Shown here one piece after another: positions 10,850 through 24,752 of a stretch of DNA of 64,000 nt. The DNA is from Crotophaga sulcirostris (taxonomy: Eukaryota > Chordata > Aves > Cuculiformes > Crotophagidae): positions 1,613,715-1,677,714 of the forward strand of contig VYZB01000120.1 of assembly GCA_013397455.1 (NCBI GenBank), written 5' to 3'. A program made the translations under genes and the position numbers. Numbering within the stretch: the stretch's first letter is position 1; every line of letters starts with the position of its first letter. The notes below the pieces were generated by a model. That model did not search any database. It was given only the letters and a program-made list of their open reading frames with translations, and had not been told where the DNA came from.

Positions 10850-13800
10850 AACTTACGCTGTATGTTTTAAAAGTAAATACAATTGTGAAAGCTTAACATT
10901 TGTATGTATTGTTTCCATACAGCCCAGAAAGAATTTATCCAAGGATGAGCCATTCACTCCCCTTTTTCTCCACATCAACTACTTGAATCTCCTCAGTAGT
11001 CTAAGTTCAGAACAAGTCCCAGGGAAAATGGATTAATGGCAAAACCAAAGGTGAGGCTCTCAAGGCAGCATGACAAATGTGATTTCACATCAACTGTGTA
11101 ATTCTACATTTGTATCACTCTCTGCAGTACTTTAAGGCATTAGCATGTTACTTTTAACATTGTAACATGGACAACATACCAGGTTGTGTGCTATATCTGC
11201 TCTGCAAACATACCAGGACTCCATCAACAAGGCTGCCTAAAAAAAACATTAAACTCATTTTGAACTGAAAATATTTTCCATAAAGAAAAATGCAAATATT
11301 GCCCTTATTAAATAGGAGAAATGCAAATTATCAAAAAACCTGTGAGTTTCATGTGAACACATGATCCCCTCTGAGTTTCTTCTCTGACGTTAATTCAGTA
11401 TCTCCTACAGCCTCCTAAGAGGTCAATAAAAGACCATCAGCTTGAGGCATTAACTAACAGCAACTCTGCCTCTCACACTACATGACAGGAAATAAAATGT
11501 CTCATGACATTAAAAGCCTTTTTGGAAGAAACCTTTACTGTCTCTAAGCAATCAAATCACCAGGTTTTCCCTCCTACCACTGCTCACATCCTATACAGTG
11601 GAGAGACACGAAATGTACCCAGACGAATGAGTTTTGCATTTGGTACCAATATGAGTGTTCTCAAAGTATACCAAATCCCTTAAACAATAATTAAGCACTA
11701 AATGAGCCATTTAAAAATTCACCGCTAACATTAGAACAAATTAAATTAATCCAAGATTAACATATTGTTTGCTGAGCCCAAAAGCAGCTTATTTCACATA
11801 GTTTCCATTTAGCTATGTGTAAACTATTTTTCAAAACATCTGATCATGAAGAAGGGCCAATCAAATGCAAATAAAGAAATGAGATAACTAGGTAATGTAT
11901 ATTCGAATTATAATAGTGAAATAATTCTTTATTTTTCCCCTTAAAGGAGCTAAAATGCTCAGTGCCCAGGTTTCTGCTGCTGATAAAAATTAACAGTTTT
12001 CATATTCTAACATATTCTATCACCTAATTTACAAAGCTGTGAATGCTGTGATCAGCACCTGCAATTTACCTGCCAATTCTTGTAGGTGAGAAGCAAATAA
12101 GGAGGGAATTTCCACAGCATCCCTTAAATATCTCTAAAGCCCATTTTACTGTAAGCTATTTTGTTCACATACGTGTTGTAATTTGTGACATATTTATGAC
12201 TCTTATGTCAATGAGGACAACAGGATCCAGGTAGCTGAAAGACTTCACTATGGTAGGTTATATCTGCATATTATTCAAATCAGAAACTACCAAACATGGG
12301 GTCATAATACAGGGCTATAAGCTAAACCTCGATGTTTGAGTTATTTACAGAAATAATCCCAATTTCAATAATTTTAAGTGGAAAAAAAAAATCAAACATT
12401 TTCTTACACACATGTATGTTCTAATTAAGTAGACGAGGAAACCCTTTTCTTACCCATCAGTAATCATAGCAATGATAAACAGTGTTTGCTTGCAAGAATA
12501 TTTACAGATTTAACACTTCTTACTCCTAGCACTGGTATTTTTTTCATTTTCACTATGCAAGAAAGCACATAATTCTAATAGCAAGCTAAATAGAAATATC
12601 CTTCTAAGTAGTCACCTGGCAACTAGTTTGGAACTAATTAGCTCACATTTTTATATAATAATAAGTGTCAATAAAGATGATGCTCTTTTTCTTTAAATAG
12701 TTTACAGAAATTAAAAAATACAAAAGAGACATCAATGTTAGCAAAAAAATGCCAGTGTTTCCCATGTTCCAAATGCTTTGAAACATGGTTATTTAACATT
12801 AATTATTAATTAACATTATTTATTTCACCAAAATATAAAACCAAACTATCTTAGAACAAAATTCCTAATAAACCAGGTTCCCATGAGATGATTATTCAGG
12901 AATATAGTAAGGTTAAAAATTTTTTAAATTAAACAAAAATGCTTGACAACGGATCAATTTTCAGTGCAACTACTATTATTCTTATTCAATAACCAATTCC
13001 AGTCTCTTGTAGTTACAACTGCCTCCGAAAATCTTTATATTCTTTCCATATACAAATTCAGTGTAAACTAACTAAATAGGAACTAAAAAGCCAGGCAAAA
13101 CACAAAGTTTATGCTACTGATGATGTCTAAGAGTGGCTACTGATGTGCCTTGTCCACCCAGTTATAATGTGAAGAACAGAATAGTGTAATTGTTCCCAAA
13201 GCCACAAACCTCCCAGCACAAACGACTTCCATGACATTGCAAATAACATTTAAATTTCAAAGGCACTTCAAGATAATCTTTTCAAGGAAGTTGGACATGG
13301 CATTTTATTGCAAACTGACATGGCCTTCACATTTAACATTACTTAGGCATCTATTTATGCTACTTGAAAACCTAATTATCCAACACAGTCATTCTAACCA
13401 AGTCTGTAAGCTATGTAAAATTGAATTTGACTGGTACATCAAAAATTCACTTCATTCTCAATTCAGTAATTAAGCCATAATTATATTATGCATTTCTTTA
13501 GATTGTATCTGGAAAACAAAGTAGTATATCAATATAATAAAGGATATTGCAAGCACCTTTCAAAGTTCCTACTTAATTCTCCAGTAGTTACTAAGCAGTA
13601 GAGAGAATAATGCAAATAAATATATGTCAATTTTTATGAATGAAAATTAACAAAAAGACATGGGGATTCTAGAGGGGTGGTTCCACTTTTTGTGATTGTC
13701 TCATCATAGACACAAACTCCTCAGGCATGAACCTAAAATTTATAAAACTTCCTAATTTGATAAAATATTCTTCCTCTGTGCTATATGCTGTTGCAAATTC

Positions 13801-13971
13801 ACAATTAACAGCTCTTCTTTATAGTGGTGTTTTTTTTACAAAGACGAGGAAAGGCCAGAAGCAACACCTTTTCTCTGTGGCTCATACGATGTCCATCAAA
13901 CAAATTAAAGACTCCTAATCAACGTACCTAGTCTGCCATTGGCAGTAGACTCCATGTAACAGTTTTGACAA
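10850..13971. other. AT-rich unique non-coding DNA
   Basis: No gene, repeat family or RNA gene was recognised. Local AT palindromes occur (for example TTAATTATTAATTAA near 12800). Confidence 0.6.
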
Positions 13972-13972
13972 C

Positions 13973-14030
13973 ATAGAATCATAGAATGGTTAGAAGGGAC
14001 AGACCATGGAATCTTACAAGAAGTGATCAT
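13973..14030 (-). repeat. CR1 3'-end fragment
   Basis: ATAGAATCATAGAATGGTTAGAAGGGAC is the reverse complement of a CR1 terminus. Similarity fades after about 40 bases. Confidence 0.7.
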
Positions 14031-14394
14031 AAAGGCTAGAAAACTGTGCAAAACTTGTCATTCTTCGTTTACGTGGTTGTTGTCATTCATGTTTCATACC
14101 CCTTCACAGAGAATTGCACAGCCACAGGACTGGGATAGACTGTCACCTTGTAAGGGTAGAAACCAAATTCAGTACACCAAGATTCCTCTTCTTCTTTCCT
14201 TGTCCCACTGTAATCTCTCTACCTATGTTTCACTCCCACTCCTCTTTTACAGATCTTTTGTTTCTACAAGTTTTTCCAACTATTACTATTTTTTTCTGTC
14301 AATAATGGTACTATACCACAGGTGATAACCATTTTAGGACCAATTTCAGTGGGAGCAGAAGTCAGCTAACTGCCTTTGTAATTCCTGTTTGTGG

Positions 14395-14462
14395 TTTTTT
14401 GGTTGTTTTTTGGGGGGAAGGCGCCTGGGGAGGGTGGGGTTTGTTTTGTTCTGTTTTGTTTA
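14395..14462 (+). repeat. G/T-rich low-complexity tract
   Basis: The strand is almost only G and T, with several G-runs (six G near 14411, then GGGG and GGG runs) between T-runs. Four closely spaced G-runs make a G-quadruplex conceivable. Confidence 0.6.
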
Positions 14463-15298
14463 ACAAAAACTCATTATTACTAACTACTTCATCAAAATGG
14501 ACTTCAGGGGCTTTCCCCCAATACTCAAGAGAGACATCTCCTCCCACCACCTGAAGAGATGCTCATAGACAGATTTGTTTGTATGGTAAACGGTTACAGA
14601 TATCCAGAAATCATATGCATTAACAATACACACCATATATCACTGTCTTTGCTGACAGCTATCGTGCATTATGAAACTCCAGAATACAGCTGCACGCCAC
14701 CACTTCAGGTCAAAGCCAAAAATACTCATTGACTTGAAAGACATACAGTATGCCTAAACTACCCAATAATGAATAATTAAAATCTTTCATGGAGACAAGA
14801 CACAAATCAGTCATTTTTTCATTGAAGTAGTTGACAACACATCCAGCGGATGGCAAAAATTCCTCCTTCGAAGCAATTAGACTTCCTCGTGCCTCTGCAA
14901 GGTCAAGCACATTGAGAAAGATCTATTGGACTACAGGTACTCATGATGTCAAATTGTAAAATTGAAACAAGTGTCCTGTGGCCTATTTCTCTTTCTCCCT
15001 TCATGAGAAAGAGATTCTATTGCCAGAGATTCTTTTTTAATCTTGTCCCCACTCTCAAATTCACTACATCTTTGTCAAGGCTATAAATGCTGAAGTAGGA
15101 GTGTAAAATTAGGAGTAGCATCTTGATAGGGCTTTGAGGTAAACATATTGAAACACTTCTAGCATTATAGTTAACTAGTCTGCATTTAAAGACAATGTAG
15201 GATAAAATATAAATCAACAAAGTGTTTTGAGTATTCACAATATGTACTGCACTGCAGTTACTGTCTAACCTATGCTTTACAGTCATACAAGAACATAT

Positions 15299-15878
15299 AA
15301 GATCACAAAATGATTTAGGTTGGAAAAGACCTTTAAGTTAATCAAGTTCGTCCTTTAACCTCACACGGACAAGTCTACCACTAAACCATGTCCCTAAACT
15401 CCCCATCTTCATGTGTTTTAATCACCTCGAGGGATGGTTACTCAAACACTTCCCCGGGCAGCCTGTTCCAATGACCGGCAAACCTTTCCATGAAGGAATT
15501 CTTCCTAATACCCAGTCTAAATCTCCCCTGCTGCAACTTGAGACTATTTCCCCTTGTTCTATTGCTTGTTACTTGGGAGAAGAGACCAACACCCACCTTG
15601 CTACAACCTTCTTTCAGGTAGTTGTAAAGAGTGATAAAGTCTCCTTTTCTCCAGATTGAGCCCCCATTCCCACAGCTGCTCCTTTTAAGATTTATTCTCC
15701 AGCCCCTTCACCAGTCTCATTGCTCTTCTCTGGACATGCTCCAGCACCTCAATGTCCTCCTTCTAGTGAGAGGCCCAGAACTGCACACAGGATTCGAGGT
15801 GTGGCCTCACCAGCGCTGAGTACAGGGGGACGACCACTTCCCCACTCCTGCTGGCCACACTGTTTCTAGCACAAGCCA
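15299..15878 (-). mobile_element. CR1 LINE, 5'-truncated, about 580 bp
   Basis: This reads as the reverse complement of a CR1 3' end: a degraded ATCACAAAATGATTTAGGTTGG terminus, then the GGCAGCCTGTTCCAATG segment and the CCAGCACCTCAATGTCCTCC segment, ending near the GGCCACACTGTTTCT text in late ORF2. Several indels break the frame. The family differs from the copies at 26 and 28 kb (its tail resembles the GATCTTAGAGGTCTTTT type). Confidence 0.9.
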
Positions 15879-18800
15879 TATAGGTTTATCTGGAAGAGCT
15901 GTACAGGTAGTGCTTACGGCAAAGCTTTTCTCGCTTTGGCATAGGTGACACGAACATCCACTTTGTGAATGTACACACAGACAAGGGAGACCACTATCAA
16001 CAGATCTGGTTTTGGTGAACACCTGCTACCATTATCGCAGAGAGGCCAGCACACGGCATATGCAGTCAGGCATGAGAGCACCCACACCCACGCCAAAAAA
16101 GAGCATGTCTAATAGGTTCACATATTTTCTTATTTGTCAGACAAAGGTGACAGCTCTTAGCCTAACAGAGGTCATGGTTGGTATTGCTGTTGGCCACACA
16201 CTGCAAGCAGGGTTGTGATGTTTCCTTTGCTGGGCAGCAGATTTTGAAGATTCGGAAACAAAGGGTAATCTCAGGAGAGGAACATGAAAACACACCCACC
16301 CAGGATTCAATTCCTTCCCTATGAAGGAGCAAAGTATGTAGTAGAACAGCAACAAGAATTTCTCTCATAAAGCAACAGAAATTCAGCTGAAGACCCAGAG
16401 GCCACAGAGAGACTGGCCTTGAAAGCAGCTCCTGGGCTGTTTTCATATCCCACGCAGCAACTACCAGCTGACTATGCAGCTGCACAGCTGTTCCAAAAGT
16501 TATTACAAGACAACAACTCTGGCACGGATATTGCCTACAATATGAAAATTATTGTTGGAATAAGAAGAGTTGGAAAATGGAGAAAAGATAACAGATGTTG
16601 TTCGCAACATACAGAAGACAAAAAAATGCAAGGCAGTTGAGAAAATTCATATTAAGGCTGAAGCTAAAAAGTTACCACCTCTCATTTTAAAAAGTGAAGG
16701 CACTTGTTAGATGCAGAGAACAGTATAAGGGACCAGAACTGCATCAGAACAGAATTAACACAGCTGAGGATTTTATTACTAAGAAGGAAGCCTACGCAGC
16801 AAAACAAGATCACTCCAAAGAAGTTGCAGAGTGGGTTTTGGATGCCTAAAAAGCCAGAACTCTGCCAAATTGTTTTTTACTGAAAGGTTATGATCAAAAA
16901 GTTTGTTCCAGAGCTGCCTGCATGCACTGCACACCTGCAAGACCAGTGCTCCCAACTCGTGGAAGCACATACAAGACAGTCAGAAGTTGAGGACATAGAT
17001 GTTGCAAGACAGCTTTAAAAGGAAAAGAGACTTCAAACTGGGAATCTGCCACACGAATGCCATCGCTGGACAAAACTGATTTTATTCAAAAACCATTATG
17101 AAGAAAGACATTATTACAGACCAACAAAAACCAACTGTTCTGAAATGTTAAAATGATAAAAGCAAAAAACTACCCTCCCCTTCCTCATTCCTCCCAGCAT
17201 AATTTCTTTTATTTATATTATGTGCAGGAACAATAATAGCAACAAGCTTATTGCAAGATTACAGTAATAATTGAGGGGCTTTGATTAAATAAAGGTATGC
17301 ACTATAGTAGTGGTATTGTAAAGTGAGGTTTCTCCTCTTTTCACTGATCTTCATATAAAGCTGTAATTAAATGCCATCGTCCTCAGAATTGGTTAATCAT
17401 TTTCACAGTTCTTTTACATTAAATCAGTCCCTCTTTTCTCAACAACTGGTAGAAGATGATGCCAATCCAGACAAAGCAATTATGTCAGAAATCAAGTCAA
17501 ATAATTTTCCTTTTTATCCACTATAACAGTCTTCAAGTGTGATTAATCAAATCAACCTTCCCTTTCCAGGCAGAGCTGTAATTACTAGGTGCAAATTAAA
17601 GTATATTATATATGACACCTGATAGTTAATCTGAAGACAAATTTTTATTAAGGTTTAAGTCAAACTTGGCTAAATGAGTTAAATATACCCACTGAATATA
17701 TCTTAACATTACGTACATACCCTACAGGAAAAGAAAAAAAAATATTACTAAAATACTTCAAGCCCCATAGATAATCCAATTGCTCAACAAAAAATAGAGT
17801 AACAGTAATAACATGTTCGTAAGGACAAATACAATATCTTCACAGATCCTATCACGCAGTATAAATGCAGTAGCAGATAATTCTGCATTATTACGAAAAC
17901 AAAACAAAACATGGCAAATCTAGGATCTCAAACTTAATTCTTTTTTAGCATAATTTACAACCATTATTCACAAAGATAAAGCAGATCCACATTCACTACT
18001 GGAGTAAGCTGATAAAACTTGTGTGGTTTTAATAATTGTTGATGACTGTTGTGAAATCCATTGCTACCACTGTACCCTAGGCAAACTGGGGCAAGGATAT
18101 TGCCCCAGTATGGAATGTAGAGGATGAGAGTTGATATTCTTATTCAATATCCCAAAGTTTATTTCAACTCCTTAATTTTCATTTCTTGATTCATCAATGT
18201 TTTCTGATGCAATTAAATACAATTTTTTGTCCTTCTATGTATGTAAATAACTGTGAACTTAATTTGTTAATCACAACTGGAACAGAAGAACATTGTCTCA
18301 GAAATGCAAAGAAGAAGAAGCAGCCTGCAGAACCTCTGAAAAAAAAAACCAAGCTAACAGGAACAAAATAATCCAAAACCAAACCTACAAAACTTGACAT
18401 GCGGTATCGCTTCTGTAAGGTTTTTTACTTACAAAAACATGATCTTGGATATCACTTTAGTTTAAAAGGGGGGGGAAGCATGTTTGGGAACACAGTAACA
18501 GAATAGGTCTTTGGTGCTGAACAGTCAAAATGCAACATACTAAAGGATGTACAATTATGAAGACCCAACCAGTTACTTTTAGGACAGTTCTATGAATAAT
18601 CCTCCACAGAAGGGGTTTGCCCCACAAGAGACTATTGTTTAGGTCATAGAACAGCTAATAAAATCTATATTAATAATGAAACCTTCAAATGTATTTTTAT
18701 ATAAAAATAATTAAGAGACCTATTCTGTGCCCTGTCCTTTTTTCTTAAGTACATCATCAGTCCTCTTCAGAAAACCTTACCCAAAATGAGTACATCGTCA

Positions 18801-21635
18801 TGTACCGTAGGAAAAAGTGTGCCGTATCAGAAAATGCAATATTTTCTATCCAATTCACATTATAAGCCATCTATTTAGAATGTAAGCATGAGAGTAAAAT
18901 AATTTTAAATTAGGTGTGAGATTGTTATACATCAAGATGATTTCAAGGCTGTAAATCCTCTCAGTTTTATGTGAATTAGGGCAGAATGGAAAGGGTTGTC
19001 AATATCTAACACCAATTCTGGAAAGGCTTTTGTTTAAGTACAACTTGCATAACTATGCCATAGCACAAGCAGTGAAATGAGAAAACTTGGTCTGCAGCAA
19101 ATGTGTGGTCTTTACCCCATGAATGTTCACAGCCCAGCCCCCTGGGTAAGCTTTCCTCTCACACAGCCTAGGACAACCCCACTGGACAGTGTACTCTGAC
19201 ACCACACATCCTACACATCTAGTAGGTGCAGGACAACCTGCCAGCTGGCTGCCACTAGATGGAACAGGGTATGGGTTTAGTTCCCCCCTTAAGGGGGTAA
19301 AAAGTGCCGTTTTAATTTCCTACTCTCAACAGTCACAGAATGGGAAATCTAGCACCTCTGGGAACCCTGTTTTTCTTTCCAATCTGACAACTGGCCAATA
19401 GTTTCAGCAAGGAAAGGAAGATGCATTTGACAAGTCAGCTGACAGACAGAGCGCGAGATTTTGACCTCATCACATCAGAAATCCAAGATGAAATGTCATT
19501 GTGGGTAAAACTCACGTAACCCAAGTGTGAATTTGTTCTATTCAGTTCTCATTTTTCATTCAGTAAGGGCTGTGTTTCCTGTAGGATGCATACATATCCA
19601 AGCTACACACAATGAAGAATAAAGTAGAGATGTTAAAGGTAGATTTCAAGAAGGCTTTGCTGTTAGGAGCCTTCTGGGCGTGAAAGCTTAACGCAGACTT
19701 ATCTGTTCCACTGAGCAATACCCAGACTCTGTCTGGTACCTGAAATAGTTTTTTTAAACTTCACTCAAGGCAAATCTAAACCATAGTGTGATTACCACAC
19801 GTCTTTTTGGTTTTCCCTTTAATTATTGAACAGCATTTCCACTTGGCTATCGCTAGTTTAAAAACACTGCTACAAAGCAAAACCAAGCTTATCAGCTAAT
19901 TCCATCCATGCTGCACTCCTGGCTTTATGTACATTTCAAATTACCAATTACCTCATCTCACTTGCACTCAACTGGCATCGGTAGCAGGGTATGAGGAAGG
20001 GGAAGAAAAGGAAGATAAAAGGGAAACAGGAGAAATAAAAAGGTGCAGTTAACCAAATAGTGTAGGAGACGTCTAACTCCCCATACCATGTTTGAGACAG
20101 CATTTCATACTACTGGACTCAAAGTCAGACTAAATACAATTTTACTTCTGAAATCAGGCATTTTTAAAAGCAGTTTTCATTGAGCTCTATACTTCTGGGA
20201 GATGCATATCTAACTGTTTACTGTCTGTTATTTTTTTGCCCTATAAACTGTCAGCTCTTGAAGCAAACCATATCATTTGAGAAATATTTCAAAATTAGTA
20301 AGTGCTATGAAATGTTCACTCACAGAAAGCAATCTAACAGCACACTGCAGCAGGCAATGCAAACCCTGCATCAAGTTTTAGCCTGAATGCATGTCCGAGC
20401 TGCTCAGAACCCAAAGCTTAAATCACATCTTCCATGGGTGAAGAAAGAAGTATGAGATTCCAAAATGTCAGTCATCAGAACAACACCTTACATGCATACT
20501 ATGCTCTTACTTGCTGTATATATAGAAGTATTTTTCATCCCTGAAAAAGTCTTCCTTCCACCACACAATCTGCCGCAAATGCTATTTGTTGTAAAATTCT
20601 ACATAGCATGTCAGTTTTTGCCTAAACATACTCAAATGCTTCATGAAGTCTCTGGATTTACAAAGTTTTCTTTGTAGCTGCCTTAATTACAGGATGGTTT
20701 GGGGCTTTTTTTAATTAAGAGTTAAGAGAAGCCAAGGACAAGATGATTAGTAGTCACAACATTAATCTTCTTGCTGTACAGAACAACTTCATTTACTGCT
20801 TAAGACACCATCCCTTGTGGAGATGTTGTTCTGTTGAGTTGAAGTTGATGTACTTGCTAGGAAGTTACTTCTACCTCTTCTGTCCTCCTCTGAGATCTAA
20901 CAGATGTGCTCTCAGGAAATTGAATCTGATAGGAAACACTCACTGACTTCAGTGAACCTTACTAGGCTGAAACAGAAAAATAAGGTTCACAAGTGACAAA
21001 GGAACCTAACACATTTCATTTAAATATGAAGAATTCTCTGACAGTGAGAAAGAATTCCCACATCAGCAAAAAAATTTAGAAAACACACTGTCTGTTGATA
21101 TTATCATTAACACTTAAGGAAGGTACATTTTAAAAATTTCCGGGACAGACTTTACACACACTGCATTCATCACTGGAAAGGAATAACACCACTCACACAA
21201 TACACATTAAACAGCACACTCCAGCCCTTAACTTCTTGGCACAGTTGAGCAGCTTCATGCTACATTAGTACAGTAATGCAAAGAGAGCCCAAAAATAGAG
21301 ACATTTTTAACCTGGACAATCTAAGTCTCCAAGGAAATGAGGCTTAGGCAGTCCCACATCTGTTCACTTGTCACATTTAACTTCTAAACTTGCTGGCCAA
21401 TTTCAACTAAATTTGATAAAGGGTTTGGAGACTCAACAATAATTAAGTTGCCGCAAATTCTACAAAAATTAGAAGCTGAGTACAAACACACACGTAATGC
21501 TCTTATTAAAGGCAAAGCAGTTTTGATGAATCTATTATTCATCACCTAACTAACGAAATAAACACAGTCTTTGTGTGTATATATTCTAGTACAAATATTG
21601 TGTGTGCATAAGTTTGAGTATATATACATTGTATA
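15879..21635. other. AT-rich unique non-coding DNA
   Basis: No recognised gene or repeat was found. Moderately GC-rich stretches lie near 16.0-16.5 kb and 19.1-19.3 kb without a convincing coding frame. A perfect hairpin at 18085-18109 is listed separately. Confidence 0.6.
18085..18109. other. Perfect 10-bp GC-rich hairpin
   Basis: ACTGGGGCAA and TTGCCCCAGT form a perfect inverted repeat with a 5-base loop (GGATA). No mismatch or bulge interrupts the arms and pairing does not extend beyond them. Confidence 0.7.
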
Positions 21636-21752
21636 TATTCAAAACCTAACTGGACATGGTTCTGGATAACCTGCTCTAGACAGCCCTGCTTGAGGAAAAA
21701 GGTTGGACTAAATGATCCTAAAGGTCCTTTCCAACACAAACGATCCTATGAT
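21636..21752 (+). repeat. CR1 3'-end fragment
   Basis: From ATATTCAAAACCTAACTGGAC through GGTTGGACTAAATGATCC to AACGATCCTATGATCT this is the last 115 bases of a CR1, in plus orientation, with moderate decay. Confidence 0.85.
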
Positions 21753-23999
21753 CTCAAGAGGTTCCATCCAGCTTAAATAATTTTGCGCTAGGGTGGCGGT
21801 GGTGTGGTTGTCTTCAGAGAAGGGATGCTAGAAGAGAAATACAGGGGAAAAAAGAAAAAAAAATCTTTCGAAGGTAAAGGACATAAATCCAAAAGCAACC
21901 AAGCTTTAGCAGTTCAGCTATTAATGATCTTTTTTCTTCAGTGACCTTCAGAATTTCACTGAAGACTTGTCACTCCACTGCTTATGTGCTATTAGCAGAA
22001 TCATTTTCTAAATCACCTCTAGGGATACAAGCTATGCAACTGTAATTACACTAGTGTAAAACATACTTTTGATAGGCAAGATCATTCTTATAACCTTTTA
22101 CACCACTGCGAATATACGACATTAGGAGTTGCATAGCTTTCTAAAACATACACCCCTTATTAAATGATAAAATGAACACAAAACTGTAGAGAGGAGGCTT
22201 AAAAGCGGCCTGCCTACTTTGACCTGCCGTTTTGGTGGAGAGGAGTATTGGATTACAAATTTTAAAGCAATTGCTAGAGGAAAAAAAATGGGAATCAAAC
22301 TACAGCAAATGGGGAATTTAGGGAGATGATCGAACACTTCCAGCCTAACTGAATACTACAGAGGAGTCTTGTACAAGCAAAAGAGCAAGAGTGGGGCCTG
22401 TGGGGGATCTATGGCTGAGTCCTCCCTACCAGCAAACCACCATATGGACACCTCTTGGACAAAGTATACACTCCTTTATGGACAGAAACAGGAGGAAGAA
22501 AAAGGTACTTTTGTAGACAACTGCAGAGTGATGCAGGGCGGAAGCCTAGTAAGCAGAAAGGTGATAGAGGCAGGATTACTCCCAACTGTGGACAGATAAA
22601 AGTAGGTATTTAGACAACAAGGTCACTTGCAAACTCCTCTTACAAACTATGGGACATCAAAGCCATTCATTCATAAAGAATGGAATATGCCTGCTTTGGA
22701 GTCAAGTGAAATGAGGAACTTAACTGCACCAACAACTAGGACAAAAGAGGGCTTCAGAAGTCTAAGAAATTCTAAGATGAAATTCTGTGCCAAGAAAAGA
22801 ATTAGACTGCAGCTCACAATGTGGTCTGGATGCTGACAACAGCAGTAACACACTGAAGGAATCAGAAGCTGCAAGGCCAACAAACATCATCAGTAGCAAA
22901 CGTCAGGATCTCACAAAGTGGGCAAAAGCTTGGTTGAGGCACACTGCCCAAATAAAGAATTGTGACAGATTTCAGATTTAGAGAAGCATAAGGGGAAGCA
23001 AATCTTGATATGGCTTGGATAAACACGCCAACCAAGTTCATAAAACTGTTGAAAGGCCACTCTGTCACAACGTTCTTCAATTCAGCACTCCTGTAGTAGT
23101 AAAAGAAGTTGAAGGGCTCACTAGCATTGTGCTTCATTTTAAAAATGGAAGCAGCATGAAAAATTACGAAACTTTTGCAAAATATTGTAAAAAGGAAAAG
23201 CTCTGTGGGTATTCTCAACACTACTTAACAGCACTGTACTAAAGGGTAAACTGATACACACCATCTATCAAGGTATCTGAGAAAACACAGTGAAAACCAC
23301 ATGGCTGAGCAAAAGAATTAACGTGGGCTATTAGAAGCAAAAAACATGTTTTTAAACGGGTATATCAATATTATAAAATTATAATTCTGACAGGCTAAAA
23401 AAGACAATAAATCACGCCTGAAAAGATCTAAGGAACAATCTGGAAAAGATACAAAAACTAATAAAACTACTTCTCAACTAAAGCTTCCGTCATCCCAAAA
23501 GACTAACATCACTAATGAGACACTAACCTTTGAGAAAATCTGCGTAAGTACAAAGCAGGAAGACTTGTAAACTACACCAGGAAAAATGAGATAAATTATT
23601 CTGAAAAACAGTTTTAATGACTACACAAACAAAGAGGACATATTGTGGAAGACTTAACAAAGCTTTTGTAAAATGGCATAACAATTGACAAACCTTAAAA
23701 GAAGGTTCTGCATGCAAGAAAAGTAAAGTGGAAATCTCATCAGGCACTACTAACATAAAAGCATCTTTCATTGTCATTCAGAAAAAGCTCTTAAAGACAC
23801 AAAGCTGTCACACTGTAAGAGGAATATCCTTGCTTGGATAAATAACTTTATGAAAGACAGAAAACCAAGGAAAACCAAATGGGCAGTGGTCACTCTCGAA
23901 AGACATTGCCCAAAAGCATTTAATGGAAATCTGTTCAGACCTGCTATACTCTGCTATCTTTAGAGAACCTAACTCTTCAGCTGCAGAAGCAGAGAACGT
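21753..23999. other. Non-coding DNA, possibly including older CR1 body
   Basis: No clear gene. The part from about 22.3 kb is less AT-rich, and it runs directly into the old CR1-like 3' end at 24.0 kb. It may be that element's eroded ORF2, but no reverse transcriptase motif could be read with confidence. Confidence 0.35.
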
Positions 24000-24480
24000 C
24001 ATGCCCTGGTATAAATTCATGAAGCAACTACATGTGCAGTGCTCTGGGCACTTCTGATTCCTCCTATCACAAAAAGGATGTAAATGAGAAAGTCAGTGAG
24101 AAGGACAGCAAGCATCTCCAAACACATGGAACAGATTAATCTGGGGAACCATTAAGACACCTGGACTCCTCAGTCCAGAAGATGAGATAACTGAGATGTG
24201 ACTATAATTTATAAGATAATGAACAGCATGAAAATGGAGACAGAACAACTGCAGTGCATCTTCCAGTTTAACAACCAAGGAACATTACATAAAGCTAATA
24301 GGTGGCAAGTTCACACAGGGCACTCCTCACAATTTGTAATCCTATGAAAGAACTGCTCCAGTACCTGAAACAGATCTGAAAAGTTTCATATGTTTAAAAA
24401 ACAACTGGACATATTTTTTAGTCTAAAACTCCAAGATATAAGAAAAACAGAAACCACTACAGGTACAGAGAGTATTCCGA
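24000..24480 (+). mobile_element. Ancient, highly diverged CR1-like LINE 3' end
   Basis: Several blocks follow, in the right order, the deep amniote CR1-like LINE 3' end: a GTGCAGTGCTCTGGGCAC segment, CAAAAAGGATGTAAATGAG, GGACTCCTCAGTCCAGAAGATGAG, a TTTATAAGATAATGAA segment, ACATAAAGCTAATAGGTGGCAAGTT, and TTTAAAAAACAACTGGACATA. It is much more diverged than the avian CR1 copies in the window and lacks their terminal ATTCTATG repeats, as expected of an older family. The left end is not fixed. Confidence 0.6.
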
Positions 24481-24654
24481 GGACCTTTTCCAGCTACAAT
24501 GATAGTCACTATGCTATTACCAACAGAAGACTTTGGTTTAAGTCAGTGCACCCATTTGTGTATTCTACTGGCACATTTCAAGTGAAAAGCATTGGGGAAA
24601 TGGCAATCTTCAGACACTTCAGCAATGCAGGACGCTCTAGTTTTGTTTTAAGCT

Positions 24655-24752
24655 TCACAGAATCACTAAACTGTTTGGGTTGGAAAAGACTTCCAAGATA
24701 AAGTCCAACTGTAAACCTAGCACTGCCTAGTCCATCACTAAACGAACACTAT
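24655..24752 (-). repeat. CR1 3'-end fragment
   Basis: TCACAGAATCACTAAACTGTTTGGGTTGGAAAAGAC followed by GTCCAACTGTAAACC is the reverse complement of a CR1 terminus of the GGTCTTTTCCAACC type. It lies 175 bases past the older CR1 relic, in opposite orientation. Confidence 0.85.

Noticed and set aside
10395..10870. Several 64-95 codon open frames at 10.4-10.9 kb, and similar ones at 15.4-15.8, 26.0-26.4, 28.0-28.4 and 44.0-44.3 kb.
   Set aside because: All lie in CR1 copies and are remnants or shadows of the dead LINE, not genes.
14710..14910. Minus-strand frames at 14362-14550 and 14710-14910 that begin near acceptor-like tracts.
   Set aside because: No good donors and no phase agreement with each other or with other candidates.
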